A program made the translations under genes and the position numbers. From Kitasatospora sp. MMS16-BH015 (GTDB lineage Bacteria; Actinomycetota; Actinomycetes; Streptomycetales; Streptomycetaceae): a DNA stretch of 64,000 nucleotides. The notes beneath the pieces were generated by a model that did not search any database, was not told where the DNA came from, and worked only from the letters and a program-made list of their open reading frames with translations. Shown piece by piece: positions 1 through 7,739 of the stretch (positions are counted from its first letter, which is position 1; every line of letters begins with the position of its first letter). Location: the NCBI RefSeq assembly GCF_002943525.1, contig NZ_CP025394.1:3100001-3164000 (forward strand). The letters run 5' to 3'.

Positions 1-72
1 ACGGCCGACCCCGCCGGGACGGCTGGCTCCACCGACACGGCCGACCCCGCCGGGACGGCTGGCTCCACCGGC
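1..72. repeat. 36-bp tandem repeat, two copies, in coding sequence
   Basis: Two near-identical 36-base units (1-36 and 37-72) encode a 12-residue Ala/Asp/Pro/Thr/Gly repeat in the thioesterase-ending NRPS. Shorter degenerate copies continue to about 150. More copies may lie to the left of the window. Confidence 0.9.
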
Positions 73-477
73 GCAGCCGACCCCACCGACAGAGCCGTGC
101 CCGCCGACACGGCCGGCCCCGCCGACACGGCCGACCCCACCGGCGCGGCCGACCTGCGGGTCCGCCTCACCGAGCTGCGCGCCACGGCGGCGGAGCACAC
201 CGGCCTGGCGCCCGAGGTGCTCGACCGGCTGGTCGCGGTCGGCGTCAACGCGAGCCGGCTGATCGCCGAGTACCGGCCGGTGCCGGTGCGGGCGCCGGCC
301 CTGCACTTCACCGCCACCCTCGGCCACGGGCCCGGCCGCCCGGGGCCGGAGACCTGGCTGCCGCACCTGGCGGAGCTCGACCGCCACGAGCTCGCCTGCC
401 GCCACGAGGAGGCCATGGGCCCGGAGCCCCGGGCCCTGGTCGCGGCCGTGGTCGGCGCCCTGCTGGCCCGTTCCTGA
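1..477 (+). CDS. NRPS C-terminal end with thioesterase domain (5' partial)
   Basis: The reading frame is open to the left edge, so this is the 3' end of a larger gene. The last ~100 residues match the C-terminal part of an NRPS thioesterase: an ALHFTA strand, then a W-P region, then a CRHEEAM segment carrying the likely catalytic His, and a final Leu-rich helix. The nucleophilic Ser and Asp lie off the window. A 12-residue tandem repeat (TADPAGTAGSTD-like) and further Pro/Ala/Thr-rich sequence precede it, probably a linker or an expanded lid loop. By family knowledge it releases the finished peptide. A BBE-like oxidase follows 47 bases downstream, probably in the same operon. Confidence 0.75.
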   Translation, partial: TADPAGTAGSTDTADPAGTAGSTGAADPTDRAVPADTAGPADTADPTGAADLRVRLTELRATAAEHTGLAPEVLDRLVAVGVNASRLIAEYRPVPVRAPALHFTATLGHGPGRPGPETWLPHLAELDRHELACRHEEAMGPEPRALVAAVVGALLARS

Positions 478-524
478 ACCCCTCTCACCTGCCCTACCTG
501 CCCCACGGAAGGCTGCCACTCCCC

Positions 525-1925
525 ATGACCGAAATGCTGGCCCCGGTGGACCACAGCGCTCTCGCGCAGCTGCGCGCCGAGTTCCGCGGCGCCCTCGTCC
601 ACCCCGGTGATGCCGAGTTCGACCGCGTCCGTGCCGTGTGGAACGGCATGCACGACCGCTCCCCGCACCTCGTCGCCCGCTGCGTCGGCGCGCCGGACGT
701 GGCCGCCGCGCTGCGCTACGCCGCCGCCGCGGGGCGAGCCGTGACGGTGCGCGGCGGCGGCCACAACGTGGCCGGCACCGCCGTCGCCGACGAGGCCGTG
801 ATGATCGACCTCTCGCTGATGCGGCAGGTCCGGGTGGACCCCGAGGCGCTGACCGCCGAGGCCGACGGCGGCTGCCTGCTGGGCGACGTGGACGCCGCCA
901 CCACCGCGCACGGGCTGGCCTGCCCGGCCGGGGTGGTCTCGCACACCGGCCTGGCCGGGCTGACCCTGGGCGGCGGCTACGGCTGGCTGGCCCGCACCTG
1001 GGGCCTCACCTGCGACCACCTGGTCTCGGCCGAGGTGGTGCTGGCGGACGGCAGCATCGTCGAGGCGAGCGAGGAGAGCCACCCCGAGCTGCTCTGGGGC
1101 CTGCGCGGCGGCGGCGGCAACCTCGGCGTCGTCACCCGCTTCACCCTGCGCCTGCGGCCGGTCGGCGAGGTGTTCCACCGCACCGGGGTCTTCCCGCTCG
1201 ACCAGGCGCCGGCGGCGCTGGCCCGCTACCGGGAGTTCGCCGAGGCGCAGGACAACGCCATGCACGCCGTCGGCACCCTGAAGGTGGCCGGGCAGCAGGA
1301 GTGGGTCCCGGCCGAGCTGCGCGGCACCCCGGCGCTCTTCCTCACCGCGGCCTGGTTCGGCGAGGCGGCCGAGGGCCCGGCCCGCACCGACGCGCTGTTC
1401 GAGCGGGCGGCCGGGGGCCGGACGCAGCTGATGTCCTACGCGCAGCTGCAGGCGCTCGGCGACTTCGGCGAGCCGCACGGCCACCGCTACTTCACCAAGT
1501 CCTGCTACCTCACCGAGCTGTCCGAGGGCCCGGTCGAGCAGCTGGTCGAATCCGCCCGGCAGCTGCCCTCCACGCTGTCCGCCATCGACTTCGAGTACCT
1601 GCGCGGCGCCATCAGCGACGACCCGGGCGCCGACGCGGCCTTCCCCCGCCGGGACGCCCCGTACATCTGCACCGTCTCGGCGCAGTGGACGGACCCCGCC
1701 GAGGACGCCGCCTGCGCGGCCTGGAGCCGCACGGGTGTCGAGCGGCTGACGCCGTGGCAGTTCGGCGGCGCCTACGTCAACTACCTCCAGGACGAGGCGC
1801 CCGGCAAGGTCGCCGAGGTCTACGGCAGCGAGCGCTACGAGCGGTTGGCCGCCCTGAAGGACCGCTACGACCCCCAGAACGTGCTGGCTGGCAACCAGAA
1901 CATCGCACCGGCGACGCGCCGGTAA
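525..1925 (+). CDS. FAD-linked oxidase, berberine-bridge-enzyme-like
   Basis: 466 residues, the normal length of bacterial BBE-like flavoenzymes. The N-terminal FAD domain has VRGGGHNVAG, whose His is the usual site of 8-alpha-histidyl FAD attachment, and a GGGYGWLARTWGL segment. The position of the second (6-S-cysteinyl) link appears to be Val, so FAD is probably held by one covalent bond. The C-terminus has the BBE signature (YVNYLQDE and YDPQNVLAGNQNI). Such enzymes oxidise alcohols or amines, or carry out oxidative tailoring, with O2. Its place between an NRPS end and other biosynthetic genes suggests it tailors the peptide or a precursor. The substrate cannot be read from the sequence. 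Confidence 0.85.
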   Translation: MTEMLAPVDHSALAQLRAEFRGALVHPGDAEFDRVRAVWNGMHDRSPHLVARCVGAPDVAAALRYAAAAGRAVTVRGGGHNVAGTAVADEAVMIDLSLMRQVRVDPEALTAEADGGCLLGDVDAATTAHGLACPAGVVSHTGLAGLTLGGGYGWLARTWGLTCDHLVSAEVVLADGSIVEASEESHPELLWGLRGGGGNLGVVTRFTLRLRPVGEVFHRTGVFPLDQAPAALARYREFAEAQDNAMHAVGTLKVAGQQEWVPAELRGTPALFLTAAWFGEAAEGPARTDALFERAAGGRTQLMSYAQLQALGDFGEPHGHRYFTKSCYLTELSEGPVEQLVESARQLPSTLSAIDFEYLRGAISDDPGADAAFPRRDAPYICTVSAQWTDPAEDAACAAWSRTGVERLTPWQFGGAYVNYLQDEAPGKVAEVYGSERYERLAALKDRYDPQNVLAGNQNIAPATRR

Positions 1926-1965
1926 TCCCTGACAGACGCCCCAGACGAAGAGAGAGCCGTCGGCC

Positions 1966-3021
1966 ATGCCCCCCCTTGTCTACGCCCCCGAGAAGATCAC
2001 CGCCCCCGGCACCTTCGCCGCCAACGAGCCCGGCGCGTTCCTCGCGGCGCTGCGCTCGCCCTGGTACGCGCTGATCGCCGAGCTGCACGACACCGTGCTG
2101 TCGACCACCGTCAACTACGGCGCCTCGCGCGGCCTGCGGTCGCTCTACCTGCCGCTGACCACGCGCACCATCACCTGCCCCTCGGGCCTGGGCAGCGACA
2201 CCCGCCCGGTGCCCGTCACCGTCAACGGGGTGGACACCTACCTGCCGGACTCCATGCAGTTCCTGCTCGAGTGGGGCTGCCAGGTCAGCCCGGGCGGCGG
2301 CTACACCATCATGCCCTCGTTCCGCGACGAGGTCCCCGACAAGACCCACCTGGGCCAGTTCACCCACAGCGAGGCCGAACTGCCCGGTGGCCTCGACGAC
2401 CTGATCCGCTACGTGGAGGGCTACGTCAAGGCGCTGGCCGCGACCATCCTGGACCGGCACGGCGAGCAGCTGGCCCGCAGCCGCGGCGACATCTCGCACC
2501 TGGAGCGGATGGTGGCCGCCGGCGGCTTCTCCCGCCTCACCTTCGACGAGGCCGTGGACGTGCTGGCCGACGAGCCCGGCTGCATCAGCGACCAGGGCAA
2601 GGGCCGCAACCTGACCCGCAAGGGCGAGCGGCTGCTGATGTCCCGGATCAGCGAATTCCTCTGGGTGACCCACTTCGACCACCTGACCGTGCCCTTCTAC
2701 CAGGCCTTCGGCGACAGCGAGGGCCGCACCGCGCGCAACGCCGACCTGCTGTTCGGGATGGGCGAGGTGGTCGGCTCCGGCGAGCGGCACACCCACGGCG
2801 CCGAGGTCCGCAAGGCCCTGGCCATGCACGACGTGCCGGAGAACGAGTACGCCTGGTACGTCCAGATGAAGGACGAGATGCCGCTGCGCACCAGCGGGTT
2901 CGGCATGGGCGTCGAGCGCTTCCTGATGTGGGTGCTGAACCACGACGACATCCGCGACATGTCGCTGGTCTCCCGCGTCGACGAGCCGGCCTCCTGGCCC
3001 GCGGCCGTGCTGCGCCCCTGA
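1966..3021 (+). CDS. Class II aminoacyl-tRNA-synthetase-like enzyme (AsnRS/AsnA-type catalytic core)
   Basis: 351 residues consisting only of a class II synthetase catalytic core of the Asp/Asn/Lys group. Motif 2 is visible as SFRDE...THLGQFTHSEAEL and motif 3 as GFGMGVERFLMWV, whose Arg normally binds ATP. There is no N-terminal OB-fold anticodon-binding domain, so charging of a standard tRNA is unlikely. Known stand-alone paralogues of this type (archaeal AsnRS-like asparagine synthetase) amidate aspartate through an aspartyl-adenylate. Here, in an NRPS operon, it may make or activate an Asp/Asn-derived precursor. That role is inferred. The start at 1966 follows a GAGAGAG stretch. Confidence 0.8.
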   Translation: MPPLVYAPEKITAPGTFAANEPGAFLAALRSPWYALIAELHDTVLSTTVNYGASRGLRSLYLPLTTRTITCPSGLGSDTRPVPVTVNGVDTYLPDSMQFLLEWGCQVSPGGGYTIMPSFRDEVPDKTHLGQFTHSEAELPGGLDDLIRYVEGYVKALAATILDRHGEQLARSRGDISHLERMVAAGGFSRLTFDEAVDVLADEPGCISDQGKGRNLTRKGERLLMSRISEFLWVTHFDHLTVPFYQAFGDSEGRTARNADLLFGMGEVVGSGERHTHGAEVRKALAMHDVPENEYAWYVQMKDEMPLRTSGFGMGVERFLMWVLNHDDIRDMSLVSRVDEPASWPAAVLRP

Positions 3022-3112
3022 CGGCCCGTCCGTCACCGACCGCCCGTCACCACCTGTCCGTCCGTCACCGGCCGTCCATCACCGACCATCCGTCACCGTC
3101 CGTCCTCCGCCG
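3022..3112. repeat. Imperfect short tandem repeat between the synthetase-like gene and the thioesterase gene
   Basis: The gap is filled by variants of a roughly 13-16 base unit built on CCGTCACCGACC and CCGTCCGTCACC, at least five times. It looks like slippage-expanded intergenic DNA. No gene or hairpin is evident. Confidence 0.75.
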
Positions 3113-3129
3113 AGTCGATCCGAGGTGCC

Positions 3130-3861
3130 ATGAGCTCCCAACCGCTGCCCCTGCTCTGCCTGCCCTTCGCGGGCGCCGGGGCCGGCTTCTACCGGCCCTG
3201 GCAGCAGCAGGCCCCCGCCGGGCTGCAGCCGGTGCCCCTCCAACTGCCCGGCCGCGAGGAGCTGGTCGCCGAGGAGCCGCACCGGGAGGTGGCGGCGGCC
3301 GTCCGCGCGCTGCTCCCCGAGGCGGTGGCGGCGGTGCGGGGCCACCACCGGGTGGCCGTGTTCGGCCACAGCCTGGGCGCCGCGCTGGCCTTCGAGCTGA
3401 CCCGGGCGCTGGAGGAGCGGACCGAGATCGAGGTCGTGGAGCTGTTCGTCAGCGGCTCCCCCGCCCCGCACCTGGGGCGGTCCGGGCACTCCGCCGACCT
3501 GGACGACGACGCCTTCCTCGCCCAGGTCGAGGTGCTGGCCGGGTACCGGCACCCCGCCTTCGACTCCGCCGAGTTCCGGGAGCTGATGCTGCCCGGGCTG
3601 CGGGCGGACGTGGCCATGCACGAGGCCTACCGGCCGCTGGCGGCCGGGCCGGTCGAGGCCCCCGTCACCTGCCTGCTCGCCGACCAGGACACCCTGGTCG
3701 ACGAGCAGGACGCGCGGGCTTGGGAGAGCGCCACCACGGGCGGCTTCCGGTACGTCACCATGCCCGGCGGGCACATGTACCTCACCACCGAGGCCGGGCG
3801 GATCCTCGACCTGATCGCGGACGTCTGCGCCGGTCCGGCCGCCGTCGGCCGGGAGGCCTGA
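3130..3861 (+). CDS. Type II (editing) thioesterase
   Basis: 243 residues, the usual size of a free-standing TEII. It begins with LLCLPFAGAGAGFYRPW, typical of the family. The nucleophile is in FGHSLG, an Asp follows in LLADQDTLVD, and the catalytic His is in GGHMYL. TEII enzymes hydrolyse mis-primed or stalled thioesters from NRPS carrier domains and act in the cytoplasm beside the assembly line. It stops one base before the following SDR gene, consistent with translational coupling. The start is supported by a GAGG just upstream. Confidence 0.92.
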   Translation: MSSQPLPLLCLPFAGAGAGFYRPWQQQAPAGLQPVPLQLPGREELVAEEPHREVAAAVRALLPEAVAAVRGHHRVAVFGHSLGAALAFELTRALEERTEIEVVELFVSGSPAPHLGRSGHSADLDDDAFLAQVEVLAGYRHPAFDSAEFRELMLPGLRADVAMHEAYRPLAAGPVEAPVTCLLADQDTLVDEQDARAWESATTGGFRYVTMPGGHMYLTTEAGRILDLIADVCAGPAAVGREA

Positions 3862-3862
3862 G

Positions 3863-4690
3863 GTGTCGCGCCTGCAGGGCAAGACGGTCCTGGTGACCGG
3901 CGCCGGCCGCGGGCTGGGCCGGATCTGCGCCGTGCGCTGCGCCGAGCAGGGCGCCGACCTGGTGCTGCTGGACATCGCCGCCGACCGCCCCGGCGTCCCC
4001 TACCCGCTGGCCAGCGCCGACCAGTTGGAGCGCACCGCGGCCCTGTGCCGGGAGGCGGGCGCCGCCACCCTGACCGTGGCGGCCGACGTCAGCAGCTCCG
4101 AGCAGGTCGCCGGGGCGGTCGAGGCCGCCCTGGCCCGGTACGGCCGGATCGACGTGCTGGTCAACAACGCCGGCATCGCCGCGCCCTCGGGGCGGGCCGT
4201 GCACGAGATCACCGACGACGAGTGGCAGCTGATGCTCGACGTCGACCTCTCCGGGGCCTGGCGCATGATCCGCGCCGTGGCCCCCGGCATGCTGGCCCGG
4301 CGCAGCGGCAGCATCGTCAACATCGCCTCCACGGCGGGGCTGGTGGGCTACCGCCACTTCGCCGCGTACGTCGCCGCCAAGCACGCCCTGGTGGGGCTCA
4401 CCAAGGCGGCAGCCCTGGATTTCGCGCCCCTGCGGGTCCGGGTCAACGCGGTCTGCCCGGGGTCGGTGCGCGACGCCACGCACGTGGAGGGGCGGATGCT
4501 CACCGAGATCGCCCGCTGCCTGGACGTGGACGTGCGCGATCACGAGGAGGCGTTCGTGACCCAGCAGCCGATGAACTCGCTGGTGGAGCCGGACGACGTC
4601 GCGGGGGCCGTGCTGTGGCTGGCCGGCGAGGAGTCGCGCCAGGTCACCGGCACCACGGTGACCGTCGACGGGGGGTTCACCGCACGATGA
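3863..4690 (+). CDS. SDR-family oxidoreductase resembling mycofactocin-coupled dehydrogenases
   Basis: 275 residues from a GTG start. Rossmann motif TGAGRGLG is at the N-terminus, NNAG in the middle, the catalytic Ser in NIASTAG, and YVAAK supplies Tyr and Lys. After the second beta strand there is an insertion containing VPYPLASADQLERTAAL. This is characteristic of the mycofactocin-coupled SDR family (TIGR03971 type), whose members hold nicotinamide tightly and depend on mycofactocin for re-oxidation. It ends in the standard VTGTTVTVDGGF. Its TGA overlaps the NRPS start (ATGA), so the two are probably coupled. It likely oxidises or reduces a hydroxyl or keto group of a precursor. No mycofactocin genes lie in the window. 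Confidence 0.85.
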   Translation: MSRLQGKTVLVTGAGRGLGRICAVRCAEQGADLVLLDIAADRPGVPYPLASADQLERTAALCREAGAATLTVAADVSSSEQVAGAVEAALARYGRIDVLVNNAGIAAPSGRAVHEITDDEWQLMLDVDLSGAWRMIRAVAPGMLARRSGSIVNIASTAGLVGYRHFAAYVAAKHALVGLTKAAALDFAPLRVRVNAVCPGSVRDATHVEGRMLTEIARCLDVDVRDHEEAFVTQQPMNSLVEPDDVAGAVLWLAGEESRQVTGTTVTVDGGFTAR

Positions 4691-7590
4691 CAGCCACCCC
4701 GAACACCGCCGGAGCGGACGCAGAGATGACCCAGCAGCCCACGCCCACCACCGGGGCGCCGACCATCCCGGGCCCCTGGGCCACCCACAGCCTGGTGCTG
4801 CGGCTGACGGAGGCCGACCGGATCCGTGCCGCCGCGGCCGGCGTGGGGCGGGCGGCCCCGGCGGCCGGCTTCCACACCCAGGCCGTCCACGCCCCCGCCG
4901 ACTCCGCCCTGGCGGACGGCCTGTGCCGGCGGGAGCTCGCCCGCCCGCTCGGCCCGGCCGGGCCGGGCCTGCGGGTGGTGCTGCTCCGGTACTCCGACGG
5001 GCAGGCCGACCTGGTGGTGCTGGCGTGCCGTCAGGTGCTGGACCACCGGGGCCTGCGCGCACTGGCCGGGGCCCTGGCCGCTCCGGACGGCGCGGCCCTC
5101 GCCCTGGCCATGCCGGACGGCGAGGCCCTCACCCTGGTCACCCCGGACGGCGGGGCGCTGGCCCTGACCGCCCCGGACGGCGGAGCCCTCGCCCCGGCGC
5201 CCGACCGGGCCGGGGCCAACGGCTGGACGCCCGCCGCCGCACCGGGCTGGGGCCTGGCCGAGGACCGGGCGCCCGCGCCTTCGGCCGCCGCCCCGGCCGG
5301 CCACACCCCCCTCCCCGAGGAGGTCGTGGTCGCGGCGGCCGCCGTCGTGCTCTCCCGCTACGAACGCGCCGACCAGGTGCGGTTCGCCGTGCTGACCGCC
5401 GCCGCCGGGGAGCGGTCCGGGGACACCCTCCGGCTGCTCTCGCTCGACCTCGACGCCCAGGCGCCCCTCACCGACCTGCTCGCCTCGGCCCGGGCGGCGC
5501 TGGCCGCCCCGGCCACGGCGGCCGGCGGCGCCCTCCCGGCCCTCGCCCTCGCGCTGAGCCCGCGCCGCCCGGGCGAGGAGTACGCGCCGCTGGCCCCCGG
5601 CGCCGTCCCGCTGCTGCTGGCCTGGCACCGGTCCGCCACCGGGCTCTCCTTCGCCCGCCACGACCACGCCCCCACCGTCCACCCCGCCGTGGCCGAGGCC
5701 TTCGCGCGCCGACTGCTCCACGTGGCGGCCCAGCTGACGCAGCGCCCGGCCGGCCGCCGGCTCGAGGACCTCACCCTGCTGGACGAGGCCGGCACCGCCG
5801 AGGTGCTCGCCCTCACCCGCCCTGCGGCGCCCGTCCCGCTGCCGGTGGCCTCGCTGCCCGCCGCCGTCGCGGGCCACGCCGCCGCCACCCCGGAGGCGGT
5901 CGCGGTGGGCGACGGCCGCCGCTCCCTGACCTACCGCGAGCTGGACCGGCGCGCCACCGCCTGGGCCCGGGTGCTCGCCGACCGGGGAGCGGGGCCCGGC
6001 ACGTACGTGGGCGTCTGCATGAAGCGCACCACCGACCTGGTGGTGGCCCTGCTGGCGGTGCTGAAGACCGGCGCCGCGTACGTCCCGCTGGACGTGCAGG
6101 CCCCCGACGACCGGCTGCGGTACATCGCCGAGGACGCGGGCCTGGGCCTGGTGCTCACCTCGCTCTCCACCTTCCCGGCCGGCCCCGGCACCGCGCTGCT
6201 GACCCCGGCCGAACTGGACGCGGCCGCCCCCTCCCCGGCAGCCCTGCCGGAGGTCCGGCCCGAGCACACCGCGTACGTCATCTACACCTCCGGCACCACC
6301 GGGCGCCCCAAGGGCGTGGCCGTCACGCACGGCAGCGTGCTGGCCCTGATCGGCGCCACCGCCGAGGAGCTGGCCCTGGGGCCGGCGGACGTCTGGACCT
6401 TCTTCCACTCCGTCGCCTTCGACTTCTCGGTCTGGGAGATCTGGGGCTGCCTGCTGACGGCGGGCCGCCTGGTCGTCGTCCCCTACCTGACCTCCCGGGA
6501 GCCGGAGGAGTTCTACGCGCTGCTGCTGCGCGAGCGGGTCACGGTGCTGAGCCAGACGCCCTCCGCCTTCGCCGGCCTGCTGGAGACCGACCTCGGCGCC
6601 CGGGGCACCCACGGCGCGGTGGTCGCCCCGCGGCTGGTCGTGTTCGGCGGCGAGGCGCTGGACCCGCGGATGCTGGGCGCCTGGTTCCGCCGCCACCCCG
6701 ACAGCCACTGCCGCATGGTCAACATGTACGGCATCACCGAGACCACCGTGCACGTCACGGCCCGCGTCCTCACCTCCTGGGACCTGGACGCGCGCCCGCA
6801 CTGCGTCGGGCACCCGCTGGCCGGCTGGTCGGTCTCCGTCCGCGACGGCCTCGGCCGGCCGCTGCCCCCGGGCGCGGTCGGGGAGATCACCGTCGGCGGC
6901 CCCGGCCTCGCCCGGGAGTACCTCAACCAGCCCGAGCTGACGAGCCGTCGTTTCGTCGAGGACCCGTTCACCGGCGAGCGCCTCTACCGCAGCGGCGACC
7001 TGGGCCGGCTGCGGCTGGACGGCGCCGTGGACCACCTGGGCCGGCTCGACGAGCAGGTCAAGATCCGCGGCTTCCGGATCGAGCTGGGCGAGATCCGGTC
7101 GGTGCTGCTGGCCGCCCCGCACGTGGCCGACGCGGCCGTGGTGGTGGAGGGCGAGGGCGAGGCCCGGCACCTGGTGGCCTACCTGGTACCGGCCGCCGGC
7201 GGCACCACCGCCGACGCCCGGCGCCACTGCGCCGGCTTCCTGCCCGACTACATGGTGCCCGCCGAGCTGGTCGCCCTTCCGGCGATCCCGCTCACCATCA
7301 ACGGCAAGCTCGACCGCGCGGCGCTCGCCGCCGCCCGGGCCGCGCAGCGCCCCGCCGCACCGGCCGGCACCGGCACCGGCTCGGCCGACGGCTCGATGGC
7401 GGCGCTGTGGAGCCGGGTGCTCGGCACGGCCCTGGGCCCGGACGACCACTTCTTCGAGGTGGGCGGCAACTCGCTGTCGGCCGTCCGGCTGATCAGCGCC
7501 CTGCGCGAGGCCGGCCACGGCCAGGTCGGCCTGCGCGACCTCTACCGGCACCCCACCCCCGCCGCCCTGGCGGCCCGGCTCGGCGGCTAG
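4687..7590 (+). CDS. NRPS: degenerate C - A (Thr-like code) - T
   Basis: 967 residues. Residues ~30-390 resemble a shrunken condensation domain, but at the HHxxxDG position (114-120) the sequence reads CRQVLDH, so both catalytic His are lost. A decapeptide repeat follows at 133-172. The adenylation domain (~395-890) is complete: LTYREL, YTSGTTGRPKG (~533), NMYGITETT, YRSGDLGRL, and the NGKLDR lysine. Specificity residues read by alignment to GrsA give D-F-W-S-V-G-M-V-H-K, close to the threonine code. The carrier domain (~900-965) has FFEVGGNSLSAV with the phosphopantetheine Ser. There is no E or TE domain. It probably loads Thr or a related beta-hydroxy amino acid, with condensation supplied elsewhere. 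Confidence 0.9.
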   Translation: MTATPNTAGADAEMTQQPTPTTGAPTIPGPWATHSLVLRLTEADRIRAAAAGVGRAAPAAGFHTQAVHAPADSALADGLCRRELARPLGPAGPGLRVVLLRYSDGQADLVVLACRQVLDHRGLRALAGALAAPDGAALALAMPDGEALTLVTPDGGALALTAPDGGALAPAPDRAGANGWTPAAAPGWGLAEDRAPAPSAAAPAGHTPLPEEVVVAAAAVVLSRYERADQVRFAVLTAAAGERSGDTLRLLSLDLDAQAPLTDLLASARAALAAPATAAGGALPALALALSPRRPGEEYAPLAPGAVPLLLAWHRSATGLSFARHDHAPTVHPAVAEAFARRLLHVAAQLTQRPAGRRLEDLTLLDEAGTAEVLALTRPAAPVPLPVASLPAAVAGHAAATPEAVAVGDGRRSLTYRELDRRATAWARVLADRGAGPGTYVGVCMKRTTDLVVALLAVLKTGAAYVPLDVQAPDDRLRYIAEDAGLGLVLTSLSTFPAGPGTALLTPAELDAAAPSPAALPEVRPEHTAYVIYTSGTTGRPKGVAVTHGSVLALIGATAEELALGPADVWTFFHSVAFDFSVWEIWGCLLTAGRLVVVPYLTSREPEEFYALLLRERVTVLSQTPSAFAGLLETDLGARGTHGAVVAPRLVVFGGEALDPRMLGAWFRRHPDSHCRMVNMYGITETTVHVTARVLTSWDLDARPHCVGHPLAGWSVSVRDGLGRPLPPGAVGEITVGGPGLAREYLNQPELTSRRFVEDPFTGERLYRSGDLGRLRLDGAVDHLGRLDEQVKIRGFRIELGEIRSVLLAAPHVADAAVVVEGEGEARHLVAYLVPAAGGTTADARRHCAGFLPDYMVPAELVALPAIPLTINGKLDRAALAAARAAQRPAAPAGTGTGSADGSMAALWSRVLGTALGPDDHFFEVGGNSLSAVRLISALREAGHGQVGLRDLYRHPTPAALAARLGG
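5083..5202. repeat. 30-bp tandem repeat (four units) inside the NRPS gene
   Basis: Four consecutive 30-base units encode decapeptides of the form PDG(G/A/E)ALALxx. They sit just after the mutated His motif of the C-like domain, where an intact C domain would have ordered secondary structure. This suggests the region is a decayed spacer. Confidence 0.9.
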
Positions 7591-7601
7591 CCTCCGCGGC
7601 C

Positions 7602-7650
7602 GAGTACGAAGGAGGGGCGGTCCGTCACGGACCGCCCCTCCTTCGTACTC
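7602..7650. terminator. Perfect 23-bp inverted repeat, bidirectional terminator
   Basis: Arms 7602-7624 and 7628-7650 are perfect reverse complements of 23 bases around a 3-base loop. It lies just after the NRPS stop (7590) and before the convergent TIM-barrel gene. A partial copy of one arm (CCTTCGTACTCCGG) recurs at about 7662-7675. Confidence 0.9.
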
Positions 7651-7682
7651 CGGGTGAGAGTCCTTCGTACTCCGGCCGGGTG

Positions 7683-7726
7683 GAAGCCTTGAGGGCCGGC
7701 CGCTCGCGGCCGGCCCTCAAGGCTTC
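7683..7726. terminator. Perfect 20-bp inverted repeat, second convergent terminator
   Basis: Arms 7683-7702 and 7707-7726 pair over 20 bases around CTCG. It ends 14 bases before the stop of the minus-strand gene at 7740. With the hairpin at 7602-7650 it isolates the two convergent transcripts. Confidence 0.9.
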
Positions 7727-7739
7727 GGGTACCTCCGGA

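Noticed and set aside
1777..3036. Minus-strand 419-codon frame opposite the synthetase-like gene
   Set aside because: It overlaps a gene with class II motifs on the other strand and has shadow-like composition.
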